From positions 62,001 to 126,000 of the forward strand of contig JAVBLM010000002.1 of the NCBI GenBank assembly GCA_031553535.1: DNA of 64,000 bases, given 5' to 3'. This DNA is from JAIROC01 sp031553535. GTDB lineage: Bacteria > Bacteroidota > Bacteroidia > Bacteroidales > WCHB1-69. Below, in pieces: positions 17,261-26,033 of the stretch (position 1 is the first letter of the stretch; each line of letters begins with the position of its first letter). Both the position numbers and the translations under genes were made by a program. Under the pieces are notes generated by a model. It saw only the letters and a program-made list of their open reading frames with translations, made no database searches and was not told the origin of the DNA.

Positions 17261-19777
17261 TTATTTATTAAAGATAAGCTTTCCTTCTGCTTTATTTATA
17301 GTATAGGCTCCGAATTCCTCTTCAAATGTTTTACTGCCGATAACAATGGGTTCTTTTTGCCCTTTTATTACCGTCATTTCAACATTCTCCAGTATTTGGT
17401 CTCCGATTTGAAGTGTATTCAGATATACGATAGATTTATCAATGATAGTTCCATCTTCCGGAACAATGGCTTTTTCTTTTAAATCAAAATCACCTACCGT
17501 GATAATTGCATCCTTCAAGAAACGCATTGCCTGATCATAAGAAATGGTAAGCTTTGTAGTACCGGGTTCTATCATGAAACGAACGGTTTTACTGTTAGCA
17601 TAGCCTGTTCCGTATACTAAATTATCTTGTAATTCAACAGGAATGAAATTTTGAGACACAATGCTGACAACCGTCTTGCTTAGATCTATAGGATCGATAC
17701 TACCCTTGGGAACATAATCATCACGTAAGATAAGGAATTCCGTTCGACGGTTCAAATCATGAGCAGCTTCCTGTTCATTTTTCGATCTCAACGATTTGAT
17801 GTATTCATCCGTCAATACCGTTCCTTTTTTGAACGTATATCCTCTAGAAACCCTGTCTCTGTCTAATGTACGGGGAACACGTTCTCCATATCCTTTGGCG
17901 ACTAAACGATCCGGTTCAATTCCGGATTGGATAAGGAAATTCACAGAAGATTGCGCACGACGCTGCGATAAAGTATCATTTGTCATTGGAATAGGCCTGC
18001 TATCGGTATGTGCCCTTAACTCTATTACGAAAGTTGGATTCTTTTCCATAATCGTTAATAATACCATTAAGGAGTCTTTAGATGCCGGTAACAAATCCCA
18101 TTTTCCCAATTCAAACAAAATATCCGGTAATACAACAGGATCTTTCGGAATAGGGTCGATAGTAAAATCACGTTTCATATCTTTGTTCTCGGTTAAACCC
18201 ACTGTAGTTTCTCTTCCTGTAGAATTCTCGTTCTCGTAATACCCATCTTTTTTTATTAAAATAGTGTAGGTTAAGTCTCCCAGTACCTTTGTTTTATCGA
18301 AAGTATAATATCCCCGGATATCTGTTGTGGTTTTATAAGAAGTTCCATCGGATGCTATAAGCGTAACAGTGGCACCATCAATAAACTGCCTGGTTACGCT
18401 GTCTCTTACAAAGCCGGATAAAGTAAACATTAACGGACGGAGTTTAAATGTCCAGATATCGTCCATTCCTCTTCCGCCGACACGATTTGATGTAAAATAT
18501 CCTTTTTCTATGAATGGAAATCCTGAAATAGGATCTATTACGGGAGTATGGTCAAACAAGATTCCGTAATCATCAGCTTCGGAATTGATAGGATATTTTA
18601 AGTTTTCGGCAGGAGTCCATTTCCCGTCGACATATTTACTTTTAAAAATATCATATCCCCCTAATCCTACATGTCCTTTTGATGCAAAATAGAGTGTCGA
18701 ATCATCCTCAAGGGATGGGAACATTTCATGATCATTGCTGTTAACATTCAACCCTAAATTAACTGGATTACTAAAAGGTTTGGATTTTTTATCCCGTGAT
18801 ATAGACCAGATATCATACCCACCGTTAGTTCCGGGCATATCAGATGCAAAATAGAGTGTTAATTCGTCCGAGGAAATTGTAGGGTGTACATAGTCGAATG
18901 TATCAGGCCCTATTATGATTTCTTCCGGGGTTCCCCATGATTTTCCTTTTTTTGTTACTTGATAGATCTTACAATAAGAAACTATTTTCTTTTCATTCGG
19001 GCAACGGGTAAAATATAAGGTAGTTCCTTTAGGATTCAAAGAAGATTCTCCTTCGTTCGCATCCGTATTAACGATTCCGTCTTTATCCAGTAAAACAGGT
19101 GTAGTCCATTCTCCCGGAAAATCAACTAACTTGCTTTTTGGCTTAGTGGATACATACAGATCGGAAAACGATTGTCCTGACCATACATCTTCTTCTTTGC
19201 CGGTACTTCCTTCGCGGGAGGAGGAAAATACAATTTCGTTTTCTTTACTTGGAACACCCCATGACGGAGACCAATCGCTTTGTGGAGTGTTAAATTTTTT
19301 CATGTTTTCGACTTCGTGACGTGTAGGATTATTAATCCATTGTGGCGCCAGTTTACATGATTCTATACGCGAATCCACACGAGGATCTTCAGGACGGGCA
19401 TTTTTATATTTTTCATAATATTTTAATGCGGTTGGATAGTCCTTTTTTATTCTATATATATCTCCCAGTCGCAAAAGTATCAATGGATTGTCTTTCTGAT
19501 AATTTACTTTTTCCAGCCTGAGATATTGTTGTTCGGCTTTTTTAAGATCGCCCATCATGGAATAGGATTCTGCCATACGAAACATAATCCTACGTTTTTC
19601 AACCGGATTCTTTTTAACTTTACTATAAGCTTTTTTATACAAATCAGCAGCAACTTGGTATTGAAATGTACTAAACGCTTTATCCGCTTCAGCCGAAGGT
19701 GATTTTTGAGCGATTGCTACAACGTTGAATACCAATGTCAAAGCAAACAAACAACTTAATCTTCTCACTAACTCCAT
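17261..19777 (-). CDS. PorE-like multidomain OmpA-family protein with extra C-terminal domain
   Basis: 838 residues. A signal peptide (cleavage AIA-QKSPS) precedes TPR-like helices (about 25-130) and a PD40/WD40-type propeller (about 160-440, with TTLYFTRCPNEKK and LTLYFASDMPGTNGGYDIWS). A carboxypeptidase regulatory-like domain (450-530) and an OmpA C-terminal peptidoglycan-binding domain (about 550-685; ELRAHTDSRP, NRRTEFLI) follow. This order is that of the T9SS component PorE. A further roughly 150 residues resemble a retropepsin fold (FMIEPGTTKLTIS; LQIGDQILENVEMTVIKG) but lack the catalytic Asp. Predicted to tether an outer-membrane complex to peptidoglycan. Confidence 0.8.
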   Translation of the reverse strand: MELVRRLSCLFALTLVFNVVAIAQKSPSAEADKAFSTFQYQVAADLYKKAYSKVKKNPVEKRRIMFRMAESYSMMGDLKKAEQQYLRLEKVNYQKDNPLILLRLGDIYRIKKDYPTALKYYEKYKNARPEDPRVDSRIESCKLAPQWINNPTRHEVENMKKFNTPQSDWSPSWGVPSKENEIVFSSSREGSTGKEEDVWSGQSFSDLYVSTKPKSKLVDFPGEWTTPVLLDKDGIVNTDANEGESSLNPKGTTLYFTRCPNEKKIVSYCKIYQVTKKGKSWGTPEEIIIGPDTFDYVHPTISSDELTLYFASDMPGTNGGYDIWSISRDKKSKPFSNPVNLGLNVNSNDHEMFPSLEDDSTLYFASKGHVGLGGYDIFKSKYVDGKWTPAENLKYPINSEADDYGILFDHTPVIDPISGFPFIEKGYFTSNRVGGRGMDDIWTFKLRPLMFTLSGFVRDSVTRQFIDGATVTLIASDGTSYKTTTDIRGYYTFDKTKVLGDLTYTILIKKDGYYENENSTGRETTVGLTENKDMKRDFTIDPIPKDPVVLPDILFELGKWDLLPASKDSLMVLLTIMEKNPTFVIELRAHTDSRPIPMTNDTLSQRRAQSSVNFLIQSGIEPDRLVAKGYGERVPRTLDRDRVSRGYTFKKGTVLTDEYIKSLRSKNEQEAAHDLNRRTEFLILRDDYVPKGSIDPIDLSKTVVSIVSQNFIPVELQDNLVYGTGYANSKTVRFMIEPGTTKLTISYDQAMRFLKDAIITVGDFDLKEKAIVPEDGTIIDKSIVYLNTLQIGDQILENVEMTVIKGQKEPIVIGSKTFEEEFGAYTINKAEGKLIFNK

Positions 19778-19911
19778 AGCATTTGTCTTTTATATTATTT
19801 TAATTTGCTAAGATAAAAAAAAAAGTAATACATACTTTTGAAATAATTATTTTTAATTTCCTAATAAACCATAAAACGTAGATCAAAAATCAGTAGTGCT
19901 ATTTTAGTTTT

Positions 19912-19947
19912 TTATAAAAAAGGTTATTCATTTAATGAATAACCTTT
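19912..19947 (-). terminator. Rho-independent terminator after ptb
   Basis: AAAAGGTTATTCATT and AATGAATAACCTTTT form a near-perfect 31-base palindrome, with T-rich sequence following on the minus strand. It lies 19 bases past the ptb stop. Confidence 0.75.
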
Positions 19948-19965
19948 TAAATTAACTATATACCT

Positions 19966-20874
19966 TTATTTAGCCGCTAATGCCGCCAATGCAATTGAAT
20001 ACATTTTCGATTTTGCAGAATCTCCGCGGGAAGTAAGAATACATGGCACTTTTGCTCCCATAACCATCGCCCCCAATTCACCATTGGCAAGTTTTGTATT
20101 GCTTTTATAGAAAATATTTCCGGATTCAATATTTGGAAACAGCAGACAGTCTGCGTCTCCAGCTACCGGGCTTGACAGTTTTTTAATAGAAGCACTTTCT
20201 TTGTCAAGAGCTGTATCTAAGCTAAGAGGCCCGTCTACGTATGCTCCTTTAATCTGTCCGCGATCTGCCATTTTTGAAATGATAGCAGCATCTACACATG
20301 CTTGCATTCCCGGTAACATTTGTTCGGTAGCTGCAATAACAGCAATTTTAGGTTTATCAATTTGCAGGGCTTTGGCGGTTTGAATTAAATAATTAGCCAT
20401 TGCAATTTTTTGCGTCAGATCAGGTGCAGGAATAATGGCAACATCGCTGCATATCATAAGTTTTGGATAAGTAGGGGTTTCGATAACCGTAACATGCGAT
20501 AAAATTGCTTTCGGCCCCGGCATTAATCCGGTTTCTTTATTTAGTATTGCACGCATATACTTGTCTGTGCTCAATAAGCCCTTCATTAAAATATCTCCTT
20601 TGCCGCTGTTTATTAAAGAAACGGCAAGAAATCCTGCTTTTTGCTCATCCGCTTCCTGAACAATTTGAAACTTACTACTATCAAAGTTATGTTGCTTACA
20701 AACTTCTTTAATTGTGGTTTCATCTCCCACAAGTGTTGCATCCACAATCCCTGCTTCGATAGCTTTATAGACAGCTTCAATAGTATGTTCATCATTTGCG
20801 TATGCTGCAACCAATCGTTTTTTAGGTTTTGCTTTTACAACTTCCAAAAGTTGATCCAATTTTGTAATGCTCAT
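19966..20874 (-). CDS. ptb: Phosphate butyryltransferase
   Basis: 302 residues of the phosphate acetyl/butyryl transferase family, which interconverts acyl-CoA and acyl phosphate. Family features include DILMKGLLSTDKYMRAIL and GPKAILSHVTVIE, then MICSDVAIIPAPDL. Ptb usually works with butyrate kinase (buk) to make ATP during fermentation, or in branched-chain acid metabolism. No buk is adjacent, so the partner is elsewhere. Acetyl specificity cannot be excluded from sequence. A terminator follows. Confidence 0.88.
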   Translation of the reverse strand: MSITKLDQLLEVVKAKPKKRLVAAYANDEHTIEAVYKAIEAGIVDATLVGDETTIKEVCKQHNFDSSKFQIVQEADEQKAGFLAVSLINSGKGDILMKGLLSTDKYMRAILNKETGLMPGPKAILSHVTVIETPTYPKLMICSDVAIIPAPDLTQKIAMANYLIQTAKALQIDKPKIAVIAATEQMLPGMQACVDAAIISKMADRGQIKGAYVDGPLSLDTALDKESASIKKLSSPVAGDADCLLFPNIESGNIFYKSNTKLANGELGAMVMGAKVPCILTSRGDSAKSKMYSIALAALAAK

Positions 20875-20928
20875 TTCGATTTATTTCTTTGTTATATTTA
20901 AGATATTATATTACTTTACAATTGTGTT

Positions 20929-21153
20929 ACAGAAGTTACGCAAGTTACAGGAAGTTATCAGAAATAGAGGTTAACTGTTAGTGGTTAGTTGTTAATTTTG
21001 CATTTTATCGATTTTATCGGCTTTATCGATTTTATCCTTCCTGCTTGTTATGTTTTTATTTTTCCCGCAGACCTCGCAGACTTTGCCTTCGGCGAGCTAA
21101 AGGTTCCACAGAAATCCTTCTTGAATCAATTATTCTTTTCGTAACTTCTGTTG
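20929..21153. repeat. Family A inverted-terminus element (copy A3)
   Basis: The left end ACAGAAGTTACGCAAG and right end CGTAACTTCTGTTG are inverted over 12 bases. The interior holds the family A core (TTTTATCGGCTTTATCGA, then CCCGCAGACCTCGCAGAC), which recurs at 23119, 31675, 35107 and 63630. Its right end is 6 bases from the frr stop. Confidence 0.75.
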
Positions 21154-21158
21154 TTATA

Positions 21159-21722
21159 TCAAATCGTCATTATTTCTTTTTCTTTGATCTCCATATATTT
21201 GTCGATCTTTGCGATAAAATCATCCGTCGTTTTCTGAATATCCGCTTCCAGTTTCTTGATTTCATCTTCCGAGACTCCGGAATCTTTTAATTCTTTTCCT
21301 TTTCCATTGGCATTACGGCGAATGTTGCGGATATTTACCTTCGCTTGTTCAACCTCTTGCTTTACTTTTTTAACAAGGTCTTTACGGCGGTCTTCTGTTA
21401 ACGCAGGAATCACTATTCTGATAATTTCACCGTTATTCTGTGGATTGAACCCTAAATTAGCCGCCATAATTGCTTTTTCGATGAGGGGAATCAGGTTCTT
21501 TTCCCAGGGCTGGATTGTAATCTGCTTCGGATCGGGGGTAGCAAGGCCGGCCACTTGGTCAAGAGCCGTCATGGTACCATAATAATCTATTTTTATTCCG
21601 TCCAACATCCTCACATTGGCTTTTCCCGCACGAATTTTTTCTAATTCTTTTTCCAAGTAATTCAATGCATTTTGCATCCCTTCTTTCATGCTCTCCAGGC
21701 ATGAATTGCAACTTTCTGTCAT
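21159..21722 (-). CDS. frr: Ribosome recycling factor
   Basis: 187 residues. With EF-G it splits the post-termination ribosome. The family core is clear: LEKIRAGKANVRMLDGIKID, then TIQPWEKNLIPLIEKAI, GEIIRIVIPALTEDRRKDLV and NIRRNANGKGK. The long C-terminal helix is complete. It is downstream of pyrH and a 2TM protein on the same strand; pyrH-frr adjacency is common in bacteria. Confidence 0.97.
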   Translation of the reverse strand: MTESCNSCLESMKEGMQNALNYLEKELEKIRAGKANVRMLDGIKIDYYGTMTALDQVAGLATPDPKQITIQPWEKNLIPLIEKAIMAANLGFNPQNNGEIIRIVIPALTEDRRKDLVKKVKQEVEQAKVNIRNIRRNANGKGKELKDSGVSEDEIKKLEADIQKTTDDFIAKIDKYMEIKEKEIMTI

Positions 21723-21747
21723 AACTAATTCCGGTTTTATTAATTTA

Positions 21748-22107
21748 TTACTTATCCTCTTTCGAATGTTCTTCCTTTTGTTTCTGCTTTTTTTCTTTTT
21801 CTCTTTGCTCTTTCAAGGATTTTATTTCTTTCTCAACGTATGTTTTATTCCATTTATAGACAAGTAAATAATGGGCAATAATACATATCCCCCATACCAA
21901 AGTAATAAATAAAAATGCATTGAAGGCAGATTGGCTTGAACTGCCACCCTTTAATATAAAGTTCCAGAATATCCAGAGCAAAAGACATATTAATATATAT
22001 ATGGTAATATGAATTTTAAACCGAACTCTTTTCTTTGCCTTGTTTGCGATTTCTTTCTCTTCTTGCGGACTCAATGCAGGTTGTTCCATTATCTCTTCTT
22101 TTTTCAT
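21748..22107 (-). CDS. 2TM-domain membrane protein
   Basis: 119 residues. An N-terminal amphipathic stretch (AKKRVRFKIHITIYI) leads into two transmembrane helices (about residues 35-52 and 62-85), followed by a very basic, Lys/Glu-rich tail. This matches the small 2TM domain family (PF13239), whose function is unknown. A second possible start is Met7 at 22089, which has AAGAAGAG just upstream and may be the real one. It lies between pyrH and frr in one operon. Confidence 0.75.
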   Translation of the reverse strand: MKKEEIMEQPALSPQEEKEIANKAKKRVRFKIHITIYILICLLLWIFWNFILKGGSSSQSAFNAFLFITLVWGICIIAHYLLVYKWNKTYVEKEIKSLKEQREKEKKQKQKEEHSKEDK

Positions 22108-22118
22108 GAAAATAAAAA

Positions 22119-22826
22119 TTATTGATGTATTAGTGTCCCGATATTTTCTCCTGTAACGATCTTTTTTAAATTGCCTTGTTCGTTCATATTAAAGACAATA
22201 ATAGGCATGTTGTTTTCTTTGCAAAGGGTAAATGCGGTTAAATCCATAATATGCAATTCTTTTTTATATGCCTGATCGAAAGAAACCCTATCATATTTAA
22301 CAGCATCTTTGTATTTTTCAGGATCTTTATCATATACGCCGTCTACTCGTGTTCCTTTTAATAATATATCGGCTTTTATTTCAATGCTTCTTAATGCGCC
22401 TCCGCTATCGGTAGTGAAAAAAGGATTGCCGGTTCCGCTGGCAATAATAACTACATGTCCGGATTCCAGAAAATGAATTGCTTTTCTGCTACTCATTTTC
22501 TCACAAACAGGATCTACTGCCAGTCCGGATAGAATAGTTGATTTAACATTCATACTTTCCAACTCCCCTTGTAAGGCCATACTGTTAATTACCGTTGCCA
22601 GCATTCCCATATAATCACCTTGAATACGGTCAAATCCTTTATTTGCTCCCTGTAACCCGCGGAAAATATTTCCTCCCCCGATAACAACTCCGATTTGTGC
22701 TCCCATATCATGGATGGATTTTATTTCCGATGCGAAATAATGAAGTATATCCGGATTAATTCCTTGCCCGGTATCGCCGCTTAAAGACTCCCCACTAATC
22801 TTCAGTAATATCCTTTTATATTTCAT
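22119..22826 (-). CDS. pyrH: UMP kinase
   Basis: 235 residues of the amino-acid kinase fold; makes UDP from UMP. The N-terminus YKRILLKISGESLSG, the GGGNIFRG loop, DYMGMLATVINSMAL and the ASGTGNPFFTTDSGGALR nucleotide-binding region identify it. It is the first gene of a pyrH-2TM-frr operon and has a structured leader upstream. Confidence 0.97.
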   Translation of the reverse strand: MKYKRILLKISGESLSGDTGQGINPDILHYFASEIKSIHDMGAQIGVVIGGGNIFRGLQGANKGFDRIQGDYMGMLATVINSMALQGELESMNVKSTILSGLAVDPVCEKMSSRKAIHFLESGHVVIIASGTGNPFFTTDSGGALRSIEIKADILLKGTRVDGVYDKDPEKYKDAVKYDRVSFDQAYKKELHIMDLTAFTLCKENNMPIIVFNMNEQGNLKKIVTGENIGTLIHQ

Positions 22827-22859
22827 CTGTTTATAATTTTATTTTTTTAGGTCAGATGG

Positions 22860-22910
22860 AATGTCCATGGATAATCATTACGTTTGTTGCACGTTATGTG
22901 CATGGACATT
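22860..22910 (-). promoter_or_regulatory. Long hairpin in the pyrH leader
   Basis: AATGTCCATG (22860-22869) pairs perfectly with CATGGACATT (22901-22910). Inside, CATTACGT and ACGTTATG pair with one mismatch around a 7-base loop. It lies between the putative promoter box and the pyrH ATG and has no T-run, so it looks like a leader element rather than a terminator. Confidence 0.55.
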
Positions 22911-22977
22911 TCATATATTCAGATTTGTCAATTTTATAATGGTAAACAAATATTGAGAATACGTTAATTAATGCTTA

Positions 22978-22985
22978 CAAAGATA
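22978..22985 (-). promoter_or_regulatory. Putative pyrH promoter -7 box
   Basis: TATCTTTG on the minus strand, about 150 bases upstream of pyrH. An exact -7 match without a clear -33 box. It implies a leader of roughly 145 bases. Confidence 0.4.
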
Positions 22986-23084
22986 TAATTTTTTGACTTA
23001 TTATTTGGGAAATAATTTGTTTTATAAACATACAATCTTTTTTTTGCAGAATCTTGGGATAAGCTGCCGGAAAAGGTTTAACTA

Positions 23085-23222
23085 AACTGAAATAGGATAA
23101 CGCTAACAGATTTGTTCAAGAAAATATCTGCGGAAATTCTGCGAGATCTGCGGGAAAAATAAAAACAAGCAGAAAGGATAAAATAGATAAAGCCGATAAA
23201 ACTGATAAAGCCGGTAAAGGTT
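23085..23222 (-). repeat. Family A core sequence
   Basis: Contains GCGGGAAAAATAAAAACAAG and GGATAAAATAGATAAAGCCG, the reverse complement of the core inside A3. Recognisable inverted ends are missing. The stretch 23223-23432 shows nothing I can name. Confidence 0.6.
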
Positions 23223-23432
23223 TTCAATCTTTAATACTATGGGATCATATTCTCAAATCAGAATTTTGACCTCAGTATGGCACTGGAAATGCTCCTTGTT
23301 GCGAAGTTGGTTGAGATTATTTCTTTTAATTTTTATGTCATTTTGTTTTAAAGGTTAACTATTTTGTTTTATATTGCTATTTTACAAGAGGATGTCTATT
23401 TCTTTTGAAACTTTCATGCGGTAATGCAGGAG

Positions 23433-23685
23433 GTTTTCAGGCCTCTCTGAAAGAGCCAAACCAAATGGGAAAGTACTTTCAGACCTCTCTGAAAAAGCCA
23501 AATCAAATGGAAAAGTACTTTCAGACTTCTCTGAAAGAGCCAAACAAAATGAAAAAATGCTTTCAGACTTCTCTGAAAGAAGTAAACCAAATGTAAAAGT
23601 ACTTTCAGACTTCTCTGAAAAAGCCAAACCAAATGGAAAAGTGCTTTCAGACTTTCCTGAAACCTTCAAACGAAAGTGTAACATG
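23433..23685. repeat. 42-bp-period tandem array (array 2)
   Basis: Six units at 42-bp spacing. Each carries the dyad CTTTCAGA-nnnn-TCTGAAAG followed by GCCAAACCAAATGGAAAA. Units are more alike here than in array 1. Confidence 0.9.
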
Positions 23686-23766
23686 CTTTTAAAAAATACC
23701 GGATGAATAAAAATCTTTAAAAAGGCTTTTCCCTGTAAGGGACAACCAAGAACTGCTGTTTTTATT

Positions 23767-23819
23767 GAAGTTCTCAAAAGTTAATCTCTATTCCTTTTAT
23801 CTCAACTTTTGACAAGTTC
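23767..23819. repeat. Minimal family B hairpin (copy B3)
   Basis: GAAGTTCTCAAAAGTTAAT and CTCAACTTTTGACAAGTTC are inverted with only about 12 bases between them, so the two family B ends sit back to back with no interior. Confidence 0.65.
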
Positions 23820-23827
23820 TTTATATA

Positions 23828-23864
23828 ATAATAAAGGAAAGGTGCTATGCCTTTCCTTTATTAT
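23828..23864 (-). terminator. Rho-independent terminator after hpf
   Basis: A perfect 15-bp stem (ATAATAAAGGAAAGG / CCTTTCCTTTATTAT) with a 7-base loop, 20 bases past the hpf stop. Confidence 0.8.
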
Positions 23865-23883
23865 AGTTTATCTCTGATATGGA

Positions 23884-24177
23884 TTACTTTTTCTTATCTT
23901 TAACTTTTTCCAATTGTTTGCGTAATGCTTCCACTGCCGAGTCGCATGCTTCTTCGAATGTTTTACATTGTTTACTCGACATCAAATCATTTCCTCTTAC
24001 TTTTAGTCGTATTTCTGCAATTTTATTTTCAGGCTTATCCGTGTTCTCCAACTTTAGCGTTACATCACTACTTATAATATTTTCATGGAATTTCCCTACT
24101 TTTTGAAGTTTATCAATAATAAAATCTTCCAGTTGTTTGTCTGCTTTAAAATGCACTGCATTAATGTTTACTTGCAT
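23884..24177 (-). CDS. hpf: Ribosome hibernation promoting factor, short form
   Basis: 97 residues of the HPF/RaiA (sigma-54 modulation) family, which binds the 30S decoding region in resting cells. The strand-helix pattern is typical: MQVNINAVHFKADKQLEDFI, DVTLKLENTDKPENK, then KTFEEACDSAVEALRKQLEK with a basic tail. It lacks the dimerisation domain of long HPF. It follows the tyrosine recombinase gene by 14 bases and has its own terminator. Confidence 0.9.
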   Translation of the reverse strand: MQVNINAVHFKADKQLEDFIIDKLQKVGKFHENIISSDVTLKLENTDKPENKIAEIRLKVRGNDLMSSKQCKTFEEACDSAVEALRKQLEKVKDKKK

Positions 24178-24191
24178 ATTGACCTCCTTTT

Positions 24192-25076
24192 TTATGCTCG
24201 TGGATGAGCTTGTTTATATGTTTTCTTTAGTTTTTCAATGGATGTATGGGTATAAATTTGTGTCGCAGAAAGAGAACTGTGCCCTAATATTTCTTTTATT
24301 GCACTTAAATCAGCTCCATTGTCAAGTAAATGAGTGGCAAATGTATGTCTTATGACGTGAGGGCTACGTTTCTCTACCGTTGATACCATATCCAAATATT
24401 TCCTTACCGTTCTATATATCAATTTTGCATAGATAGTTTCTCCTTTATTTGTAACAAATATGAAAGCATCTTGTTCGAGTTCTCCAAATTCATTTTCGTA
24501 GGCAGCCATGTATTCTTTTAATACAGGAAGCAGCTTCTTGCTGAATGGAACGATTCGTTCTTTTTTGCGCTTCCCCAGAATTTTTATTGTCTGATTGTAA
24601 AAGTCGATATCTTTCCTTTTAATGTTTGATAATTCGCTTAATCGAATGCCCGTAGCGTAAAATAATTCAATAATTGCCTTATCCCGTGTTCCTTCGAAAG
24701 TGTCGGGAAAAGTAATATGGTCGAATAGATTATTCATTTCCGTTTCCGATACAAAAACAGGTAATGATTTTTTTTGTTTTGGTGCGATTACCTTACTTGT
24801 CGGGTTTACCGAAACATAATTATTGCGAAGAAGAAACTTGTAGAATATTTTCAATGTAGATATTTTCCGGTTAATTGTCCGGGAAGATTTTCCTTGTTCC
24901 AATTCCCCGGCGATCCACAGTCGGATGTCCTGATGTGTTGCCTGCTGTAGTTCTTTTTCTTTGGAGGAGAGAAAATCCATATATTGATAAAGATCTGTTT
25001 TATACGCAATATATGTTTGAGGAGAAAACCGTTTCTCATATTTCACATAATCTAAAAATTGACAGATCCAATCCAT
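24192..25076 (-). CDS. Tyrosine recombinase XerC/XerD
   Basis: 294 residues. The N-terminal SAM-like domain (about 1-85) is followed by the catalytic domain with ATGIRLSEL (first Arg), HVIRHTFATHLLD (His-x-x-Arg), LGHSSLSATQIYTH (His and nucleophile Tyr). The active site is complete, so it should resolve chromosome dimers at dif with a partner. C or D cannot be told apart here. No inverted repeats, att sites or cargo surround it, so it is a housekeeping enzyme rather than an integrase. It lies between rpsU and hpf. Confidence 0.93.
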   Translation of the reverse strand: MDWICQFLDYVKYEKRFSPQTYIAYKTDLYQYMDFLSSKEKELQQATHQDIRLWIAGELEQGKSSRTINRKISTLKIFYKFLLRNNYVSVNPTSKVIAPKQKKSLPVFVSETEMNNLFDHITFPDTFEGTRDKAIIELFYATGIRLSELSNIKRKDIDFYNQTIKILGKRKKERIVPFSKKLLPVLKEYMAAYENEFGELEQDAFIFVTNKGETIYAKLIYRTVRKYLDMVSTVEKRSPHVIRHTFATHLLDNGADLSAIKEILGHSSLSATQIYTHTSIEKLKKTYKQAHPRA

Positions 25077-25120
25077 AAAAAAAATGTTATCCTTGAGTTT
25101 TCAAAGATAACATTTTTTTT
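25077..25120 (-). terminator. Terminator/attenuator between rpsU and the Xer gene
   Basis: AAAAAATGTTATC and GATAACATTTTTT form a 13-bp or longer stem with a 14-base loop. On the minus strand the T-run ends directly against the ATG of the recombinase gene. Confidence 0.75.
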
Positions 25121-25142
25121 AAAATGAAAGAAAAAAATAAAA

Positions 25143-25337
25143 CTATTCTTCTTCTTTTTGCCGCAATTGCTGAACGTAAATTGCTTTGCGCATTTGTTCC
25201 CGTCTAAGAACTGACTTTTTGGTGAATTTTTGACGAGTTCGTAATTCTCTTACTACGCCGGTTTTCTCGAATTTCCGTTTTAGTTTCTTTAACGCTCTGT
25301 CCACGTTTTCACCTTCTTTAATAGGAACAATGATCAT
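25143..25337 (-). CDS. rpsU: 30S ribosomal protein S21
   Basis: 64 residues from the ATG at 25337 (MIIVPIKEGENVDRALKKLK), preceded by AAAGAGGT; the longer frame from 25388 overlaps the promoter box. The family core GENVDRALKKLKRKFEKTG and the basic tail (LRTRQKFTKKSVLRREQ) are present. S21 helps initiation at the 30S platform near the anti-Shine-Dalgarno region. Confidence 0.95.
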   Translation of the reverse strand: MIIVPIKEGENVDRALKKLKRKFEKTGVVRELRTRQKFTKKSVLRREQMRKAIYVQQLRQKEEE

Positions 25338-25385
25338 AAAAAATACCTCTTTCTTTAGATTATTAATTATAAAATTTAATTGCTG

Positions 25386-25393
25386 CAAAGGTA
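25386..25393 (-). promoter_or_regulatory. Putative rpsU promoter -7 box
   Basis: TACCTTTG on the minus strand, about 50 bases upstream of the S21 start. It rules out the longest rpsU frame as the translated one. Confidence 0.45.
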
Positions 25394-25504
25394 CAATTTT
25401 TTTTTAAAGACTTTTACCGGATTAAATTATTTATTTTTAGATGATAAAGAAATTCGTGTGCTAAAAATATAGACCATTTACGGCAAACATAAGGGTAAAA
25501 ATTA

Positions 25505-25512
25505 TATTTTTG
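25505..25512 (+). promoter_or_regulatory. Putative promoter -7 box of the gldH-like gene
   Basis: TATTTTTG, 31 bases before the ATG at 25544, fits TAnnTTTG. The -33 element is not clear. Confidence 0.35.
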
Positions 25513-25543
25513 TATCTTCATTATCCTTTAAATAAATATAATT

Positions 25544-26023
25544 ATGCGTAGATTTTCTGTGATATTATTTTTCTTTACCTGTGTGGTAGTAGTATCTTCT
25601 TGCTCTTCAAAAAGACATGAAACAAATATAAAAGTACAGTTTTCCAATTGTATTTGGAACAGATTTGAACCTATGGATACGGTTTTTACTATTTCCAATA
25701 TAAAAAAGGCATATGATGTTACAGTGGAACTGAGTGTTTTAAATGGATTTGAGCATAGCCGTATTCCTATTGAAATTGTTATTACCTCACCATCGGGACA
25801 ACAAAACATTCTCAATAAAGTTTTGGTAATGAAAGACGAGCAAGATAATCATATTGGAAAAGTCTATGGGGATACATGGACAGTCCAGCAGATTATTTAC
25901 TCTCATAAAGAGTTCACAGAGGAAGGTAAATATTCTGTTACCATCCAAAACAGAACACAATACTATGACCTGCCCAAGGTAGAGTCCTTATCTTTTATCA
26001 TTACCCCTTCTAAGAAAAAATAA
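25544..26023 (+). CDS. GldH-like gliding-motility-family lipoprotein
   Basis: 159 residues with a lipoprotein signal (VVVVSSCSSKR). After it come IWNRFEPMDTVFTISNIKKA, a strand-rich middle (DVTVELSVLNGFEHSRIPIE) and a glycine/tryptophan segment (GKVYGDTWTV), the pattern of GldH lipoproteins. GldH is needed for gliding in Flavobacterium, but homologues occur in non-gliding Bacteroidales, where the role is unclear. It is 10 bases upstream of pheT. I am unsure of the exact subfamily. Confidence 0.6.
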   Translation: MRRFSVILFFFTCVVVVSSCSSKRHETNIKVQFSNCIWNRFEPMDTVFTISNIKKAYDVTVELSVLNGFEHSRIPIEIVITSPSGQQNILNKVLVMKDEQDNHIGKVYGDTWTVQQIIYSHKEFTEEGKYSVTIQNRTQYYDLPKVESLSFIITPSKKK

Positions 26024-26033
26024 ACAGCAAACA

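Noticed and set aside
24192..25076. Integrase of a mobile island
   Set aside because: The protein is a standard-length Xer recombinase between rpsU and hpf, with no att repeats or cargo nearby.
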